NCBI RefSeq assembly: GCF_002813325.1
Contig: NZ_PHUG01000001.1
Span: 1,550,001 to 1,614,000 of the forward strand
Direction of reading: 5' to 3'
DNA: 64,000 nt
Source: Janthinobacterium sp. 64
Lineage (GTDB): Bacteria; Pseudomonadota; Gammaproteobacteria; Burkholderiales; Burkholderiaceae_D
Below the pieces are notes generated by a model. That model ran no database searches. It was not told where the DNA came from and saw only the letters and a program-made list of their open reading frames with translations. Positions 54,965-64,000 of this stretch are shown here, piece by piece (within the stretch, counting starts at the first letter, position 1; every line of letters begins with the position of its first letter). The position numbers were made by a program, and so were the translations under genes.

Positions 54965-56064
54965 CAGGCCACCCGCTTGTCGTTGACATAGTAAAGGGTG
55001 CGTTGCGGCGGAAAGCGCAGCCGCACAGCATTCCCGACGACGGCATCGATGGCGCGCAGCTTGGCCGCCACCGTGGCGCCGCCCAGCTGAAATTCCGCCA
55101 GATAATGCGTGCCCATGTTGCGTACGGCCGTGACCGTCGCGTCCAGGCAATGATCCTTCCCCCCGCCGCCCTCGCCCGCTTTCACGCATTCGACGAATTC
55201 CGGTCGTACGCCCATCGTGATTCTGCCTTGCGCGCCAGCCAGGGCCGCGCGGGCAGCGGCGGACACGGCGAGCAGCTGCCCCGCCACGCGCACGCCGCCA
55301 TCGTCCAGGGTGCAATCGAGCAAGTTCATGCCCGGATTGCCGATAAAGTAGCCGACAAAGGTGTGTGCCGGTTCCTCGAACAGCGCTTGCGCGCTGCCCG
55401 TCTGCACCACTTCGCCCTGCGTCATGACGACCACCTGGTCGGCAAAGGTCAGCGCTTCCACCTGGTCGTGGGTAACGTAGATCAGGGACAATTTCAGTTC
55501 GTGGTGGATTTCCTTGAGTTTGCGGCGCAACAGCCATTTCAGATGCGGGTCGATCACCGTCAGCGGTTCGTCGAACAGCACGGCCGCCACGTCGGGGCGC
55601 ACGAGCCCCCGTCCCAGCGAAATCTTTTGCTTGGCGTCCACGGACAAGCCGCTGGCGCGCAGTTTCAAGTCGCCCGTCAATTCCAGCATCTGCGCCACCT
55701 GCTGCACGCGCTTTTTCACCTCGATCTCTTTCCAGCCGCGATTGCGCAGCGGAAACGCCAGGTTGTCGTGCACGGTCATGGTGTCGTAGATGACGGGAAA
55801 CTGGAACACTTGCGCGATATTCCGAGCTTCCGTGGGCAGCTGCGTCACATCCTTGCCGTCGAACAGCACCTTGCCATGCGACGGTTTCACCAGGCCGGAG
55901 ATGATATTGAGCAAAGTCGTCTTGCCGCAGCCGGACGGCCCCAGCAAGGCGTAGGCGCCACCGTCCTGCCATTCCATGCTCATGGGCCGCAGCGCATAGT
56001 CGGCGGGGGCCGTCGGGTTCGGTTTGTAGGCGTGGGCCAGGTCGACCAGTTCGATGCGCGCCAT
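54964..56064 (-). CDS. glpT: Glycerol ABC transporter ATPase with degenerate signature motif
   Basis: A 366-aa MalK-type ATPase with TOBE-like C-terminal regulatory domain. Walker A is LLGPSGCGKTTLLN, the Q-loop VFQFPVIYD, Walker B AAVLFDEPLTVID and the H-loop IYVTHDQVEAL. The signature, normally LSGGQ, reads GLSVDAKQKISLGRGL, so one of the two composite ATP sites in the GlpS/GlpT dimer is expected to be non-canonical. Translation is coupled with the permease downstream; the partner ATPase gene ends one base upstream. S and T assignment between the two ATPases is by order only. Confidence 0.85.
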   Translation of the reverse strand: MARIELVDLAHAYKPNPTAPADYALRPMSMEWQDGGAYALLGPSGCGKTTLLNIISGLVKPSHGKVLFDGKDVTQLPTEARNIAQVFQFPVIYDTMTVHDNLAFPLRNRGWKEIEVKKRVQQVAQMLELTGDLKLRASGLSVDAKQKISLGRGLVRPDVAAVLFDEPLTVIDPHLKWLLRRKLKEIHHELKLSLIYVTHDQVEALTFADQVVVMTQGEVVQTGSAQALFEEPAHTFVGYFIGNPGMNLLDCTLDDGGVRVAGQLLAVSAAARAALAGAQGRITMGVRPEFVECVKAGEGGGGKDHCLDATVTAVRNMGTHYLAEFQLGGATVAAKLRAIDAVVGNAVRLRFPPQRTLYYVNDKRVA

Positions 56065-56065
56065 G

Positions 56066-57160
56066 TCACACTCCTCCCTGCGCAGGAGCGAACAGCAGGC
56101 CGCCGTCTTGCCCGAAGATCAGCAAGGCATGCGGCTGGCAATACACGGTGCAGGCGCTGCCGATCTCCAGCTTGTGCACGCCACCGAGTTGCGCCACCAG
56201 GGCCAGCTCGCCGCGGCGCGCATGCACATAGGTTTCCGAGCCGCTGATTTCCGCCAGGTCCACCTGCGCCGCAATGGCCACGTCGCCATCGGACTGGGGA
56301 GACAGATGCAGGCTGTGCGCGCGCACGCCGAGGATCACCTCCGTGCTGTCGCCCAGGCGGGCGCGCTGTGCATCGCTCAGGGGTATGGCCAGGCCGTCGG
56401 CCAATTGCGCCACGCCATCTGCATCGACTTGCGCCGGGATAAGGTTGATGGGCGGATCGCTGAAGGTGCGCGCCACGGCGATGGAATTGGGCGCGTTGAA
56501 GACGTCCAGGGTCGGCCCCTGCTGCAGCAGCCGCCCTTCGTGCAGCACGGCCACGTGGCCGCCCAGCTGTAGCGCTTCCAGCGGTTCCGTGGTGGCATAC
56601 ACGACCGTCGTGCTGCCGCTGGAAAACAGTTCCGTCAATTCGCGGCGCAATTCCTCGCGCAATTTGTAGTCGAGGTTGACCAGCGGTTCGTCGAGCAGCA
56701 ACAGCGAGGCATCCTTGATCAGCGCGCGCCCCAGCGCCGTGCGCTGCTGCTGGCCGCCCGACAATTCTCCTGGCGTGCGCTGCAAATACGGCGTGATGTG
56801 CAGGCGCTCGGCCAGCGCCAGCACCTTGGTGCGGATCTGCTCCTCGGGCTCCTTGCGCAAGCGCAAGGGCGAGGCGATATTGTCGTACACGGTGAAGGCT
56901 GGATAGTTGATGAATTGCTGGTACACCATGGCCAGGTTACGTTTGCTGACGGGCACGCCCGTTACGTCGACGCCATCGGCCGTCACCGTGCCCCCGCTGG
57001 GCTTGTCCAGGCCCGCCATCACGCGCATCAGGGTGGTCTTGCCGGCACGCGTAGTGCCCAGCAAGACGTTGATGGCGCCCGGCACCAGCGCCAGCGACAT
57101 CGGATATAAATAATCGTCAGCCCCCTGCTTCCTGCTGATCTTGTCCAGTACCAGTTGCAC
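56066..57160 (-). CDS. glpS: Glycerol ABC transporter ATPase with canonical signature
   Basis: A 364-aa MalK-type ATPase. Walker A is VLLGTTRAGKTTLMRV, signature PGELSGGQQQRTALGRAL, Walker B SLLLLDEPLVNLD, and the H-loop position reads VVYATTEPLEAL, where the usual His (THD) is replaced by Thr-Glu. The GTG start at 57160 has GGAGGAG 8 nt upstream. It would pair with the neighbouring ATPase whose signature is degenerate, giving complementary defects: one subunit has the good signature, the other the good H-loop. Confidence 0.85.
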   Translation of the reverse strand: MQLVLDKISRKQGADDYLYPMSLALVPGAINVLLGTTRAGKTTLMRVMAGLDKPSGGTVTADGVDVTGVPVSKRNLAMVYQQFINYPAFTVYDNIASPLRLRKEPEEQIRTKVLALAERLHITPYLQRTPGELSGGQQQRTALGRALIKDASLLLLDEPLVNLDYKLREELRRELTELFSSGSTTVVYATTEPLEALQLGGHVAVLHEGRLLQQGPTLDVFNAPNSIAVARTFSDPPINLIPAQVDADGVAQLADGLAIPLSDAQRARLGDSTEVILGVRAHSLHLSPQSDGDVAIAAQVDLAEISGSETYVHARRGELALVAQLGGVHKLEIGSACTVYCQPHALLIFGQDGGLLFAPAQGGV

Positions 57161-57234
57161 GCGCGTCTCCTCCAGTGATGGTTTCTTATTCTTCGCCGTA
57201 CCCTCTGTGGGGCGCGGTCGCCAACGTATTGCGC

Positions 57235-58806
57235 TTACGACGACAACGGGTGCTGCAACAGCCAGGCGTCGAGCGTGGCCGCCGTCTCGCGCGGCAGGTG
57301 CAGGCCCAGCTTGGAGCGCCGCCACAGGATGTCGGCCGCGCTGACGGCCCATTCATGGCGCCGCACATAGTCCACTTCCGCCGCGTACAGGCCGGCGACA
57401 ATTTCCTCGCCCATGGCCGCCAGGTCCGTCCGCCCGGCCAGCAGCACATGGATGCGCGTACCGTAGGCCCGTGCATAGCGCGCCACCAGCGCCGCCGGCA
57501 GCCACGCATACTCGCGCTGCAAGCCTTGCACGAACTGGCCGAACTCGCGCACGGACCGGTTCTGCGGCGTGCTGCCGTACACGTCGCCGCCGGGCAGGCA
57601 AGCGTTGGCCGTCCAGGCTGGCCGTGTATTGCCCAGCAAGGGCGCCAGTAGATCGAGCGCTTCCTCGGCCAGCTTGCGAAACGTGGTGATCTTGCCGCCG
57701 AAGATACTCAGCAGCGGCGCGCCTTCCTGGTCCAGTTCGAAACGGTAATCGCGCGTGACGGCCTTGGCGTCGGCCGCCGCGTCTTCCACCAGCGGGCGCA
57801 CGCCCGCATACGTCCAGACCACGTCGGCCGGCACGACGGGCTTGCTGAAATAGTAACTGGAAAGCTCGCACAAGTAACGAATTTCCTCGTCATCGATTTC
57901 CACCTTGCCACGCTCGCCCTGGTAGTCGAGATCGGTGGTGCCGATCAGCGTGAAATCATGCTCATACGGAATGGCAAACACGATGCGTCCATCGGGATGC
58001 TGGAAGATATATGCGTGATCATGCGCGAACAAGCGCTTGACGACGATATGGCTGCCCTTGATCAGGCGCAAATGCCGGCCCTGTCCGCCGGGCGCCGCCT
58101 GCTGCAGGAACTCGGCCGTCCAGGGTCCCGCCGCATTGACGACGCTGCGCGCGCGCACGGTCGTCTGCGTGCCGCTGGCATGCTGCAAGGTGGCCAGCCA
58201 GGAAGCGCCCTCCCCCTCGCCTTCGCGCGCCAGCGTCGTGCAGCGCGTGCGCGTCAGAATGGTGGCGCCCTTGTCCGCCGCATCGATGACGTTGAGCACC
58301 ACCAGGCGCGCATCATCGACCCAGCCGTCGGAATACACGAAGCCGCGCTTGAACTGGGGTTGTAATGGTTGTCCCGCCGCGTGGCGGGTCAGATCGATGC
58401 CGCTGGAGGCGGGCAGGATTTCGCGCTTCGCCAGCATGTCGTAAAGGAACAAGCCGGCGCGTATCAGCCAGGCGGGACGCTGGCCCCTGGCGTGCGGCAT
58501 GACGAAACGCAAGGGCCACATGATGTGCGGCGCCGAGCGCAGCAGCACCTCGCGCTCGATCAGCGCCTTGCGCACGAGGCCGAATTCATAGTATTCGAGG
58601 TAGCGCAGGCCACCGTGTATCAGCTTGGTGGATGCGGACGAGGTGTGCGCGGCCAGGTCGTCTTTTTCGCACAGCACCACGGACAAGCCCCGGCCCGCCG
58701 CGTCGCGCGCGATGCCGGCGCCGTTGATGCCGCCGCCCACCACCAGCACGTCGCATGTCATCGCCGGCTGCGGCACCGCGTCGATTCCCTGCTGCATTGA
58801 GGCCAT
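57235..58806 (-). CDS. glpD: Aerobic glycerol-3-phosphate dehydrogenase
   Basis: A 523-aa membrane-bound flavoprotein oxidising glycerol-3-phosphate to dihydroxyacetone phosphate with ubiquinone. FAD motif: DVLVVGGGINGAGIARDAAG near the N-terminus; STKLIHGGLRYLE and the C-terminal FGGKITTFRKLAEEAL are family signatures. The ATG at 58806 has GGAG 6 nt upstream; one at 58854 is also in frame but lacks this. It is the first gene of the glp operon, divergent from glpR. Confidence 0.94.
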   Translation of the reverse strand: MASMQQGIDAVPQPAMTCDVLVVGGGINGAGIARDAAGRGLSVVLCEKDDLAAHTSSASTKLIHGGLRYLEYYEFGLVRKALIEREVLLRSAPHIMWPLRFVMPHARGQRPAWLIRAGLFLYDMLAKREILPASSGIDLTRHAAGQPLQPQFKRGFVYSDGWVDDARLVVLNVIDAADKGATILTRTRCTTLAREGEGEGASWLATLQHASGTQTTVRARSVVNAAGPWTAEFLQQAAPGGQGRHLRLIKGSHIVVKRLFAHDHAYIFQHPDGRIVFAIPYEHDFTLIGTTDLDYQGERGKVEIDDEEIRYLCELSSYYFSKPVVPADVVWTYAGVRPLVEDAAADAKAVTRDYRFELDQEGAPLLSIFGGKITTFRKLAEEALDLLAPLLGNTRPAWTANACLPGGDVYGSTPQNRSVREFGQFVQGLQREYAWLPAALVARYARAYGTRIHVLLAGRTDLAAMGEEIVAGLYAAEVDYVRRHEWAVSAADILWRRSKLGLHLPRETAATLDAWLLQHPLSS

Positions 58807-58920
58807 CGGGACTCCATCGTTATCAAGGACAAGCGACCAAGAAAGACTAGGCACACCCGGCGACTGTGGTTAAGATCAATACGGATGTCATACGAATGCA
58901 ATATGGATAAGATTACGCCA

Positions 58921-58975
58921 TAAATCGAACTCATAGCAACATGTTTTCACCCACATTTGTTCGATTTTGTTCGCT
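58921..58975. promoter_or_regulatory. GlpR-type operator elements between glpD and glpR
   Basis: Three TTCG half-sites are seen: atcgaac (58924-58930, inverted), gttcgat (58959-58965) and gttcg (58969-58973), the last two as direct copies (tttgttcg / ttttgttcg) 10 bp apart. GTTCGAT resembles the known DeoR-family GlpR half-site (TGTTCGAT). The array lies between the divergent start codons, close to glpR. Confidence 0.55.
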
Positions 58976-59000
58976 TATGCAATTTTAAAGAGACACGCCC

Positions 59001-59759
59001 ATGAATTTGAATCCCCGCCAGCGCCGCTTGCTTGAAGTGGTGCGCCAGAAAGTCACGATGTCGGTCGAGGAGTTGGCCCAGCAACTCGACGTCACGCCAC
59101 AAACCGTGCGGCGCGACGTCAAGCAGATGGAAGAAGCGCGCCTGCTGGCCCGCTATCACGGCGGCGTGGGCTTGCCCTCGTCCGTGGAAAACATCGATTA
59201 CAGCCAGCGCCAGGTCTTCAACAGCGACGCCAAGCGGCGCATCGCCACCGCCGTGGCGGCGCAAGTGCCGCATGGCTGCTCGCTGCTGATCAATATCGGC
59301 ACTACCACCGAAGAAGTGGCGCGCGCGCTGGGACAGCACACGGGCTTGCACGTGGTGACGAACAACCTGAACGTGGCCGCCATCCTGGCCGACAACGCCG
59401 CCTGCGAAGTCATCGTGGCCGGCGGCGTGGTGCGCGGACGCGACCGTGGCATCGTGGGCGAAGCCACCATCGACTTCATCCGCCAGTTCAAGGTCGACAT
59501 CGGCATCATCGGCATTTCCAGCATCGACGAAGACGGCAGCCTGCGCGACTTCGATGCGCGCGAAGTAAAAGTGGCGCAAGCCATCATCGAGCAGTCGCGC
59601 GAGGTGTGGCTGGTGGCTGACCAGCATAAATTCGGCCGCAAGGCGCTGGTGCGCCTGGCCGACCTGGCGCAAATCGATATCTTGTTTACGGATGCGCCGC
59701 CGCCGGCCCGCTTTGCCGACGTACTGCGCGACGCGGGCGTCAAAGTGGTGGTGGCCTGA
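59001..59759 (+). CDS. glpR: DeoR-family glycerol-3-phosphate regulon repressor
   Basis: A 252-aa repressor: N-terminal winged helix-turn-helix (RQRRLLEVVRQKVTMSVEEL, then LDVTPQTVRRDVKQ) and a DeoR/ISOCOT sugar-phosphate sensor domain (NIGTTTEEVARAL, VTNNLNVAAIL, VAGGVVRGRDRGIVG). Divergent position to glpD and the glycerol import locus make GlpR the sound call. Glycerol-3-phosphate is the expected inducer. Confidence 0.93.
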   Translation: MNLNPRQRRLLEVVRQKVTMSVEELAQQLDVTPQTVRRDVKQMEEARLLARYHGGVGLPSSVENIDYSQRQVFNSDAKRRIATAVAAQVPHGCSLLINIGTTTEEVARALGQHTGLHVVTNNLNVAAILADNAACEVIVAGGVVRGRDRGIVGEATIDFIRQFKVDIGIIGISSIDEDGSLRDFDAREVKVAQAIIEQSREVWLVADQHKFGRKALVRLADLAQIDILFTDAPPPARFADVLRDAGVKVVVA

Positions 59760-60114
59760 GCGGCAGGTAGGTCTGCATGAAACGGCGCACTGCCGCGTGG
59801 GCAATACGGCAGGTCGGGGCCAGCGCAGCGAATGGTATGAAATATTTATCAATTCGGCAAAAAAGCTGTTACCATTGATACAACATGAGTTATTTTTTTA
59901 ATCTTCCTCTCCGGTAATACGATTAGCCGCTTGATATTGCTTTTTATCTATCCAGAGCAAGGAAATGAGGAAAAACTCTTTGCCGGTCAGTGATTTCCTG
60001 TGAAAACAGTGTTAAAACTACCTCAAGCACGATGATTATTCCCAAACAAACCACTCGACAGCAAGCGTCAAGGCCCTGACCATGCCGACAACGCCGCCCA
60101 GTGAAGGAAAAGAA
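59760..60114. other. 355-bp non-coding region before the MarR gene
   Basis: Right after the glpR stop a 7-bp inverted repeat gcggcag ... ctgccgc (59761-59797) could be a weak terminator without T tract. The rest is AT-richer than average (about 59830-60060) and probably holds the MarR-gene promoter, but no clean -35/-10 pair was found. Confidence 0.45.
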
Positions 60115-60618
60115 ATGAGCCATAATTTTGAAACGGCCGCCTCGCCGCAAGCAGTCCATTCCAACAGCGTTCCCGTCAGCGAACTGGAAGCCCATCTGGG
60201 CTACTGGCTGCGTTTCGTCTCCAACCACGTTTCCCACAGCTTCCAGAAAAAAGCGGAAGCCAACGGCGTGACGGTGTCCGAATGGGTGGTGCTGCGCGAA
60301 ATGTTCCGTCTGGGCTGCACCTCGCCCACGGTGCTGGCGCAAGTGTCCGGCATGAGCAAGGGCGCCGTGTCGAAGCTGATCGACCGCCTGGAAAGCAAGG
60401 GCATGGTCAGCAAGTCCATCCTGCTGGCCGACCGCCGCCAGCATTCGATCGAACTGACCACGGAAGGCGAGGCGCTGGTGCCCGTGCTGGCCGAGATGGC
60501 CGACCAGAACGACGAGGAATTCTTCGGCAAGCTGCCGCGCCAGCTGCGCGACGACCTGCTCGAGGCTATGAAGGCAGTGGCACGCACGCATCAGCTCAAG
60601 AGCGCGCCCCTGAATTAA
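60115..60618 (+). CDS. MarR-family transcriptional regulator
   Basis: A 167-aa winged-helix regulator. The core reads VSEWVVLREMFRLGCTSPTV, MSKGAVSKLIDRLESKGMVS (recognition helix) and the wing ILLADRRQHSIELTTEGEAL. AAGGAAAAGAA precedes the ATG at 60115; an ATG at 60082 in frame is less favourable. Its target is unknown; it may control the downstream dehydratase-like gene, 79 bp away. Confidence 0.9.
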   Translation: MSHNFETAASPQAVHSNSVPVSELEAHLGYWLRFVSNHVSHSFQKKAEANGVTVSEWVVLREMFRLGCTSPTVLAQVSGMSKGAVSKLIDRLESKGMVSKSILLADRRQHSIELTTEGEALVPVLAEMADQNDEEFFGKLPRQLRDDLLEAMKAVARTHQLKSAPLN

Positions 60619-60697
60619 GGCCGCTTGCGGCAAGCGTGGGACGGTGGCACGGGCGCTTCGGCTATGATGCTGGCCTGACCGTTTATCAGGAACACGC

Positions 60698-61615
60698 ATG
60701 GCCCTGCACATCGAAACCCCTCTGCTCAACTCCCGTGCGCTGAGCCTGCTCAGCGAACGCGCCATCTGGCTCAAGCTCGAAGCCTTGCAGCCGCCCGGCT
60801 CCTTCAAGATCCGCGGCATCGGCCTGGCCTGCGAAGAATACGCGCGGCGCGGCGCCAGCCGCTTCATCTCTTCTTCCGGCGGCAATGCCGGCATCGCCGT
60901 CGCCTACGCGGGACGCCAGCTGGGCATTCCCGTCATCGTCGTGGTGCCGGAAACGACCAGCGCGCGGGCCCGGGCCCTGATCGCCCAGGAAGGCGCCGAA
61001 GTCATCGTGCACGGCGCCGCCTGGCAGGAAGCCAACGCGCTGGCGCAGTCGATGCTCACGCCGCAAGACGCCTTTTTGCACCCGTTCGACGACCCGCTGC
61101 TGTGGCAAGGGCACGCGGGCATGATCGATGAAGTGGCCCGCGCTGGCTTGAAACCGGACGCGGTGGTGCTGTCGGTGGGCGGCGGCGGCCTGCTGGCCGG
61201 CGTGGCCGAAGGCTTGCTGCGCAACGGCTGGGACGACGTGGCCATCGTGGCCGTGGAAACCGAAGGCGCGGCCTCGCTGGCGGCGGCCGTGGCCGCGCGC
61301 GACCACGTGGCCCTGCCATCTGTCGCCAGCATCGCCACCTCGCTGGCCGCGCGCCAGGTGTGCGCGCAAGCCTACGCCATCAGCCAGACGCGCCTGCTGC
61401 ACAGCGTGGTGGTCTCGGACAAGGCCGCCGTCGCCGCCTGCCAGCGCTTTATTGACGACCAGCGCCTGGTGGTGGAGCCGGCCTGCGGCGCGGCGCTGGC
61501 CGCCGTCTACGGCAAGGTGCCGGAACTGGCGCCCTACCGCAATGTGCTCGTCATCGTCTGCGGCGGCGTCACGGCCACCACGCAGCAGCTCGACCACTGG
61601 AGCGCCACTCTGTAA
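60698..61615 (+). CDS. PLP-dependent serine/threonine dehydratase-like enzyme
   Basis: A 305-aa fold-type II PLP enzyme. PLP-lysine motif: PPGSFKIRGIG; the substrate loop is SSSGGNAGIAVAYAG and the phosphate-binding loop VLSVGGGGLLAGVAEG. Length (no C-terminal regulatory domain) and the final CGGVTATTQQL fit the eukaryote-like L-serine dehydratase (SDS) group, which deaminates L-serine/L-threonine to the 2-oxoacid and ammonia. The stop lies 3 bases before the stop of the convergent GGDEF gene. Confidence 0.87.
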   Translation: MALHIETPLLNSRALSLLSERAIWLKLEALQPPGSFKIRGIGLACEEYARRGASRFISSSGGNAGIAVAYAGRQLGIPVIVVVPETTSARARALIAQEGAEVIVHGAAWQEANALAQSMLTPQDAFLHPFDDPLLWQGHAGMIDEVARAGLKPDAVVLSVGGGGLLAGVAEGLLRNGWDDVAIVAVETEGAASLAAAVAARDHVALPSVASIATSLAARQVCAQAYAISQTRLLHSVVVSDKAAVAACQRFIDDQRLVVEPACGAALAAVYGKVPELAPYRNVLVIVCGGVTATTQQLDHWSATL

Positions 61616-61618
61616 TAG

Positions 61619-63622
61619 CTACGGCGCCGCCTCAAGCAGCGCCACGCCGTCGCGGCCCTGCCTCTTCGCGGCATACAGGGCCTGGTCCGCCAGGTCAAGC
61701 AACTGCGCCGGCGTCAGCGCGCCTTCGCGGAAGATGGCGATGCCGATGCTGGTCGTCACCGGCAGCGGGCCGCCGGCCAGCTCGAACGGCTGGCGGATGG
61801 CGTCGATGATCTTCGCACCGATCTGGCGCACTTCCGCCGCGCCGTTCACGCCGTCGAAAATGATCACGAATTCATCGCCGGCCAGGCGCGCCACCAGGTC
61901 GCTGGCGCGCACGCTGCGCACCAGGCGCGCGGCGAATTCCTTGAGCACCTCGTCGCCCGTTTTGTGTCCCAGGCTGTCGTTGATGGCCTTGAAACGGTCG
62001 ATATCGAGATAGGCCAGCGCCATCGGCGCGCGCGCCACGCGCGTGCGCTGCATGCTTTGCGCCAGCTGTTCGTCGAAGCGGCGCCGGTTGGCGATGCCCG
62101 TCAGCGTGTCGGTGGCGGCGGCAAACTGCAGCGCCGTATGCACCGCCTTGGTCTTGGTGATTTCGTGGATCAGGCCATACACGCCTTCCACCGCGCCGCT
62201 CTCGCCCACATCGGGCACATAGCTGGTCTGGAAGGCACGCCGGCCCGCCTCCCCCTCGCCATCGATGGTGAATTCATATTCGACCTCCTCGCCCGAGAAG
62301 GCGCGCTGCAGGTAGGCTTCGCGCAATTGATACGCGTCCTCCCCCAGCACGTCGCGTATCGACTGCATCATGCTTTCCTTGCGCGACCGGCCGAACCATT
62401 TTTCAAACGTGGCGTTGATGAACTGGTAGCGGTGCTCGCGGTCGATGTAGACGATCACCACGGGCACATGGTCCGTCAGCAGCTTCAGGCGCCGTTCGCT
62501 GTCGCGCGTCTGCGCCTCGGCGATTTCACGCTCGGCCACCAGTGAGTAAAAATCGCGGCTCAAGTCGCCGATTTCGTCGCGCCGCTCGATTTGCAGCGCC
62601 CCGATGTCCAGGCGCTGGCGGCCGATTTCATGCACATGGCGGCGCAGGCGCTCCAAAGGCTGCAACAGGCGCAGCACCACGCGCCAGCCGGCCAGTCCCG
62701 CCAGCAGCGCCAACAGCACGGCGGCCAGCAATATCTTGCTGCGCATCGCATGCAGTGGCGCAAAAGCTTCATGCATCGGATAAACCGAGGCCAGTATCCA
62801 GCCCGTGGCGGCGATGCGGTGGTAGGCGAACAAGGCATCGACGCCTTGCGTGGTGGTGCCCGTCAGCCAGCCCTCGAAGCCCTGCATGGCGCGCCGCGTC
62901 GGTTCGCTGATCGGGCCATGCGCTTCGATATGCTGCATGATGCGCGACTTGTCGGGATGCTCGACGATGACGCCGGTGCTGGTCATGATGTACAGATAGC
63001 CGCCCGTGCCCGGCTTGAGCGCGCCCAGGCGTCCCAGGAAATCGGGCTGGCGCAGGTTCACGCTCGCTGCCAGCACATGGCGCATGGCGCCGTGCGCGTC
63101 GAACACGGGCTGCGTCACCACCACGATGGGCATGCCCGAAATGCTGCCGTTGAGCGGCGCGGAAATCACGGAACGCCGGGTCGCCAGCGTCTGGTCGAAA
63201 TACGGGCGGCCTTTCAGGTTCATCCTTGCCTGCGGTTTGACGGGGCCCACACTGGCCAGCACAAAGCCGTCGACGCCAACCACGGCGGCCGTGTAGAACT
63301 CCTTGCCCAGCACCGTTTGCGCGGCCAGGAAGCGCTGCAGGCCGGCGCCATCGTGCGCGCCGCTTGCCGCCAGACTGTCTGCCATCGCGCGCAGCACATT
63401 GCGCTTCGCATCGAGTTCCTCGTCGATGAAGACGGCGGCGCTGGCCAGCGATACATACTGCTGGCGTCCCGTCACGTCGCGCATGCCGCGCTCGGCCACG
63501 CTCAGGGTGGCCAGCGCCAGCGAGGCCACGGCCGCCAGCACGAGCAGGAAGACCACCACGCTCATGCGCGCCTTCAGGCTGGCGGGCAGGCGCCGGCGCA
63601 ATCGTTTGCGCCAGGTCGTCAC
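61619..63622 (-). CDS. Membrane GGDEF protein with Cache, HAMP and PAS domains (AGDEF active site)
   Basis: A 667-aa protein: membrane helix about 21-41 ([19 protein letters not shown]), dCache periplasmic sensor about 50-290, second helix about 300-320, HAMP about 322-375, PAS/PAC about 385-500 ([20 protein letters not shown]), and GGDEF about 505-660. The active-site loop reads [11 protein letters not shown] (AGDEF). Ala at the first position is tolerated in several active cyclases. The GTG at 63622 overlaps the cysC TGA (GTGA) and is preferred over a GTG at 63646. Confidence 0.88.
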   Translation of the reverse strand: MTTWRKRLRRRLPASLKARMSVVVFLLVLAAVASLALATLSVAERGMRDVTGRQQYVSLASAAVFIDEELDAKRNVLRAMADSLAASGAHDGAGLQRFLAAQTVLGKEFYTAAVVGVDGFVLASVGPVKPQARMNLKGRPYFDQTLATRRSVISAPLNGSISGMPIVVVTQPVFDAHGAMRHVLAASVNLRQPDFLGRLGALKPGTGGYLYIMTSTGVIVEHPDKSRIMQHIEAHGPISEPTRRAMQGFEGWLTGTTTQGVDALFAYHRIAATGWILASVYPMHEAFAPLHAMRSKILLAAVLLALLAGLAGWRVVLRLLQPLERLRRHVHEIGRQRLDIGALQIERRDEIGDLSRDFYSLVAEREIAEAQTRDSERRLKLLTDHVPVVIVYIDREHRYQFINATFEKWFGRSRKESMMQSIRDVLGEDAYQLREAYLQRAFSGEEVEYEFTIDGEGEAGRRAFQTSYVPDVGESGAVEGVYGLIHEITKTKAVHTALQFAAATDTLTGIANRRRFDEQLAQSMQRTRVARAPMALAYLDIDRFKAINDSLGHKTGDEVLKEFAARLVRSVRASDLVARLAGDEFVIIFDGVNGAAEVRQIGAKIIDAIRQPFELAGGPLPVTTSIGIAIFREGALTPAQLLDLADQALYAAKRQGRDGVALLEAAP

Positions 63623-64000
63623 GGCCGCTGCTGAAGGTAGTGGCACAGGCGCTCGACCGACTCGTCCAGCGCCAGGGTGCCCGTGTCCAGGGTCAGCGCG
63701 GCGGCCAGCGGCGCCTCATACGGCGCCGAAATGCCCGTGAATTGCGCAAGCTGCCCCGCGCGCGCCTTCGCGTACAGGCCCTTGGGATCGCGCGCCTCGC
63801 ACACGGCCAGCGGCGTGCTGACGTGGACTTCGATGAAATGCGCCGCGCCGATGATGGCGGCGGCCATGGCCCGGTCGGCGCGGTATGGGGAAATGAAGGC
63901 GGCGATGACGGTCAGGCCCGAGTCGTTCATCAGGCGCGCCACTTCGGCCGTGCGGCGGATGTTTTCATGCCGGTCATGCGGCGTAAAACCGAGGTCGCGG
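63619..64000 (-). CDS. cysC: Adenylyl-sulfate kinase (3' part; gene continues past the window)
   Basis: The last 126 residues of an APS kinase, which phosphorylates adenylyl sulfate to PAPS. Visible family motifs: [56 protein letters not shown] and [20 protein letters not shown]. The N-terminal Walker A lies beyond the edge, so a CysN-CysC fusion cannot be excluded. Its stop overlaps the start of the GGDEF gene, suggesting co-transcription. Confidence 0.92.
   Translation of the reverse strand, partial: RDLGFTPHDRHENIRRTAEVARLMNDSGLTVIAAFISPYRADRAMAAAIIGAAHFIEVHVSTPLAVCEARDPKGLYAKARAGQLAQFTGISAPYEAPLAAALTLDTGTLALDESVERLCHYLQQRP

Overview
The window is a GC-rich (roughly 60-65% by eye), densely packed chromosomal segment of a free-living, aerobic, motile, Gram-negative bacterium. 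Gene content (MexEF-type RND pump, bd-type oxidase of the CioAB kind, dadA-alr, glycerol ABC importer, several diguanylate cyclases, four tRNA-Arg(ACG) genes, Lrp/LysR/AraC/GlxA/MarR/DeoR regulators) and protein style point to a betaproteobacterium of the Oxalobacteraceae, most like Janthinobacterium or a close relative. That assignment is inference from content, not a database result.

Layout. 1-2.5 kb: start of a mexEF-like efflux operon (minus) with a promoter that has a palindrome over its -10. 2.5-7.8 kb: a small exported protein translationally coupled to an alpha/beta-hydrolase-fold protein that has lost its catalytic Ser and His; a LysR / 2-hydroxyacid dehydrogenase / unknown-protein operon; a DUF1993 protein; two GNAT acetyltransferases. 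7.9-13.2 kb: a Cache-GGDEF diguanylate cyclase, a CPBP-type membrane protease, an unknown protein, an FMN-dependent L-lactate dehydrogenase and a PhyH-type dioxygenase, the latter divergent from an AraC regulator. 14.1-17.3 kb: four identical tRNA-Arg(ACG) genes, one alone and three in tandem, with a 718-aa lipoprotein gene between. 17.6-29.3 kb: a hybrid PAS/GAF histidine kinase, a REC-GGDEF response regulator, an orphan cytosolic histidine kinase, small secreted proteins, an NDH-2 and a chemoreceptor. 29.4-33.1 kb: a copper operon (two His/Met-rich small proteins, TolC-type outer-membrane protein, multicopper oxidase) behind a textbook CueR-type promoter. 33.1-36.2 kb: cioAB/cydAB plus the tiny DUF2474 subunit. 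36.3-45.6 kb: another diguanylate cyclase, FMN reductase, the dadA-alr D-alanine catabolic operon with its divergent Lrp regulator, a SUKH/TPR protein, a GlxA-type regulator divergent from an isochorismatase-like hydrolase, and a YdcF/SanA protein.

The most interesting part is 45.6-49.6 kb. A radical SAM protein with the hallmarks of a prokaryotic viperin (antiviral ddhNTP synthase) is divergent from a 918-residue protein of unknown function with C-terminal ankyrin repeats. This two-gene cassette sits between the YdcF gene and the glycerol locus; its right-hand gene stops exactly where glpK stops, and a perfect 15-bp tandem duplication lies at its left edge. I read it as an acquired antiphage-defence cassette in which the usual nucleotide kinase neighbour is absent and the ankyrin protein may be a new partner.

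49.6-59.8 kb is a complete glycerol catabolism locus: glpK, an ABC importer (solute-binding protein, DUF2160 membrane protein, two permeases, two ATPases), glpD and the divergent DeoR-type glpR. The solute-binding protein gene is frameshifted at a run of seven A. 60-64 kb holds a MarR regulator, a serine/threonine-dehydratase-like enzyme, a Cache-HAMP-PAS-GGDEF protein with an AGDEF active site, and the 3' part of an APS kinase gene.

No IS element, prophage, CRISPR array or rRNA was seen. Four GGDEF proteins in 64 kb suggest extensive c-di-GMP signalling.
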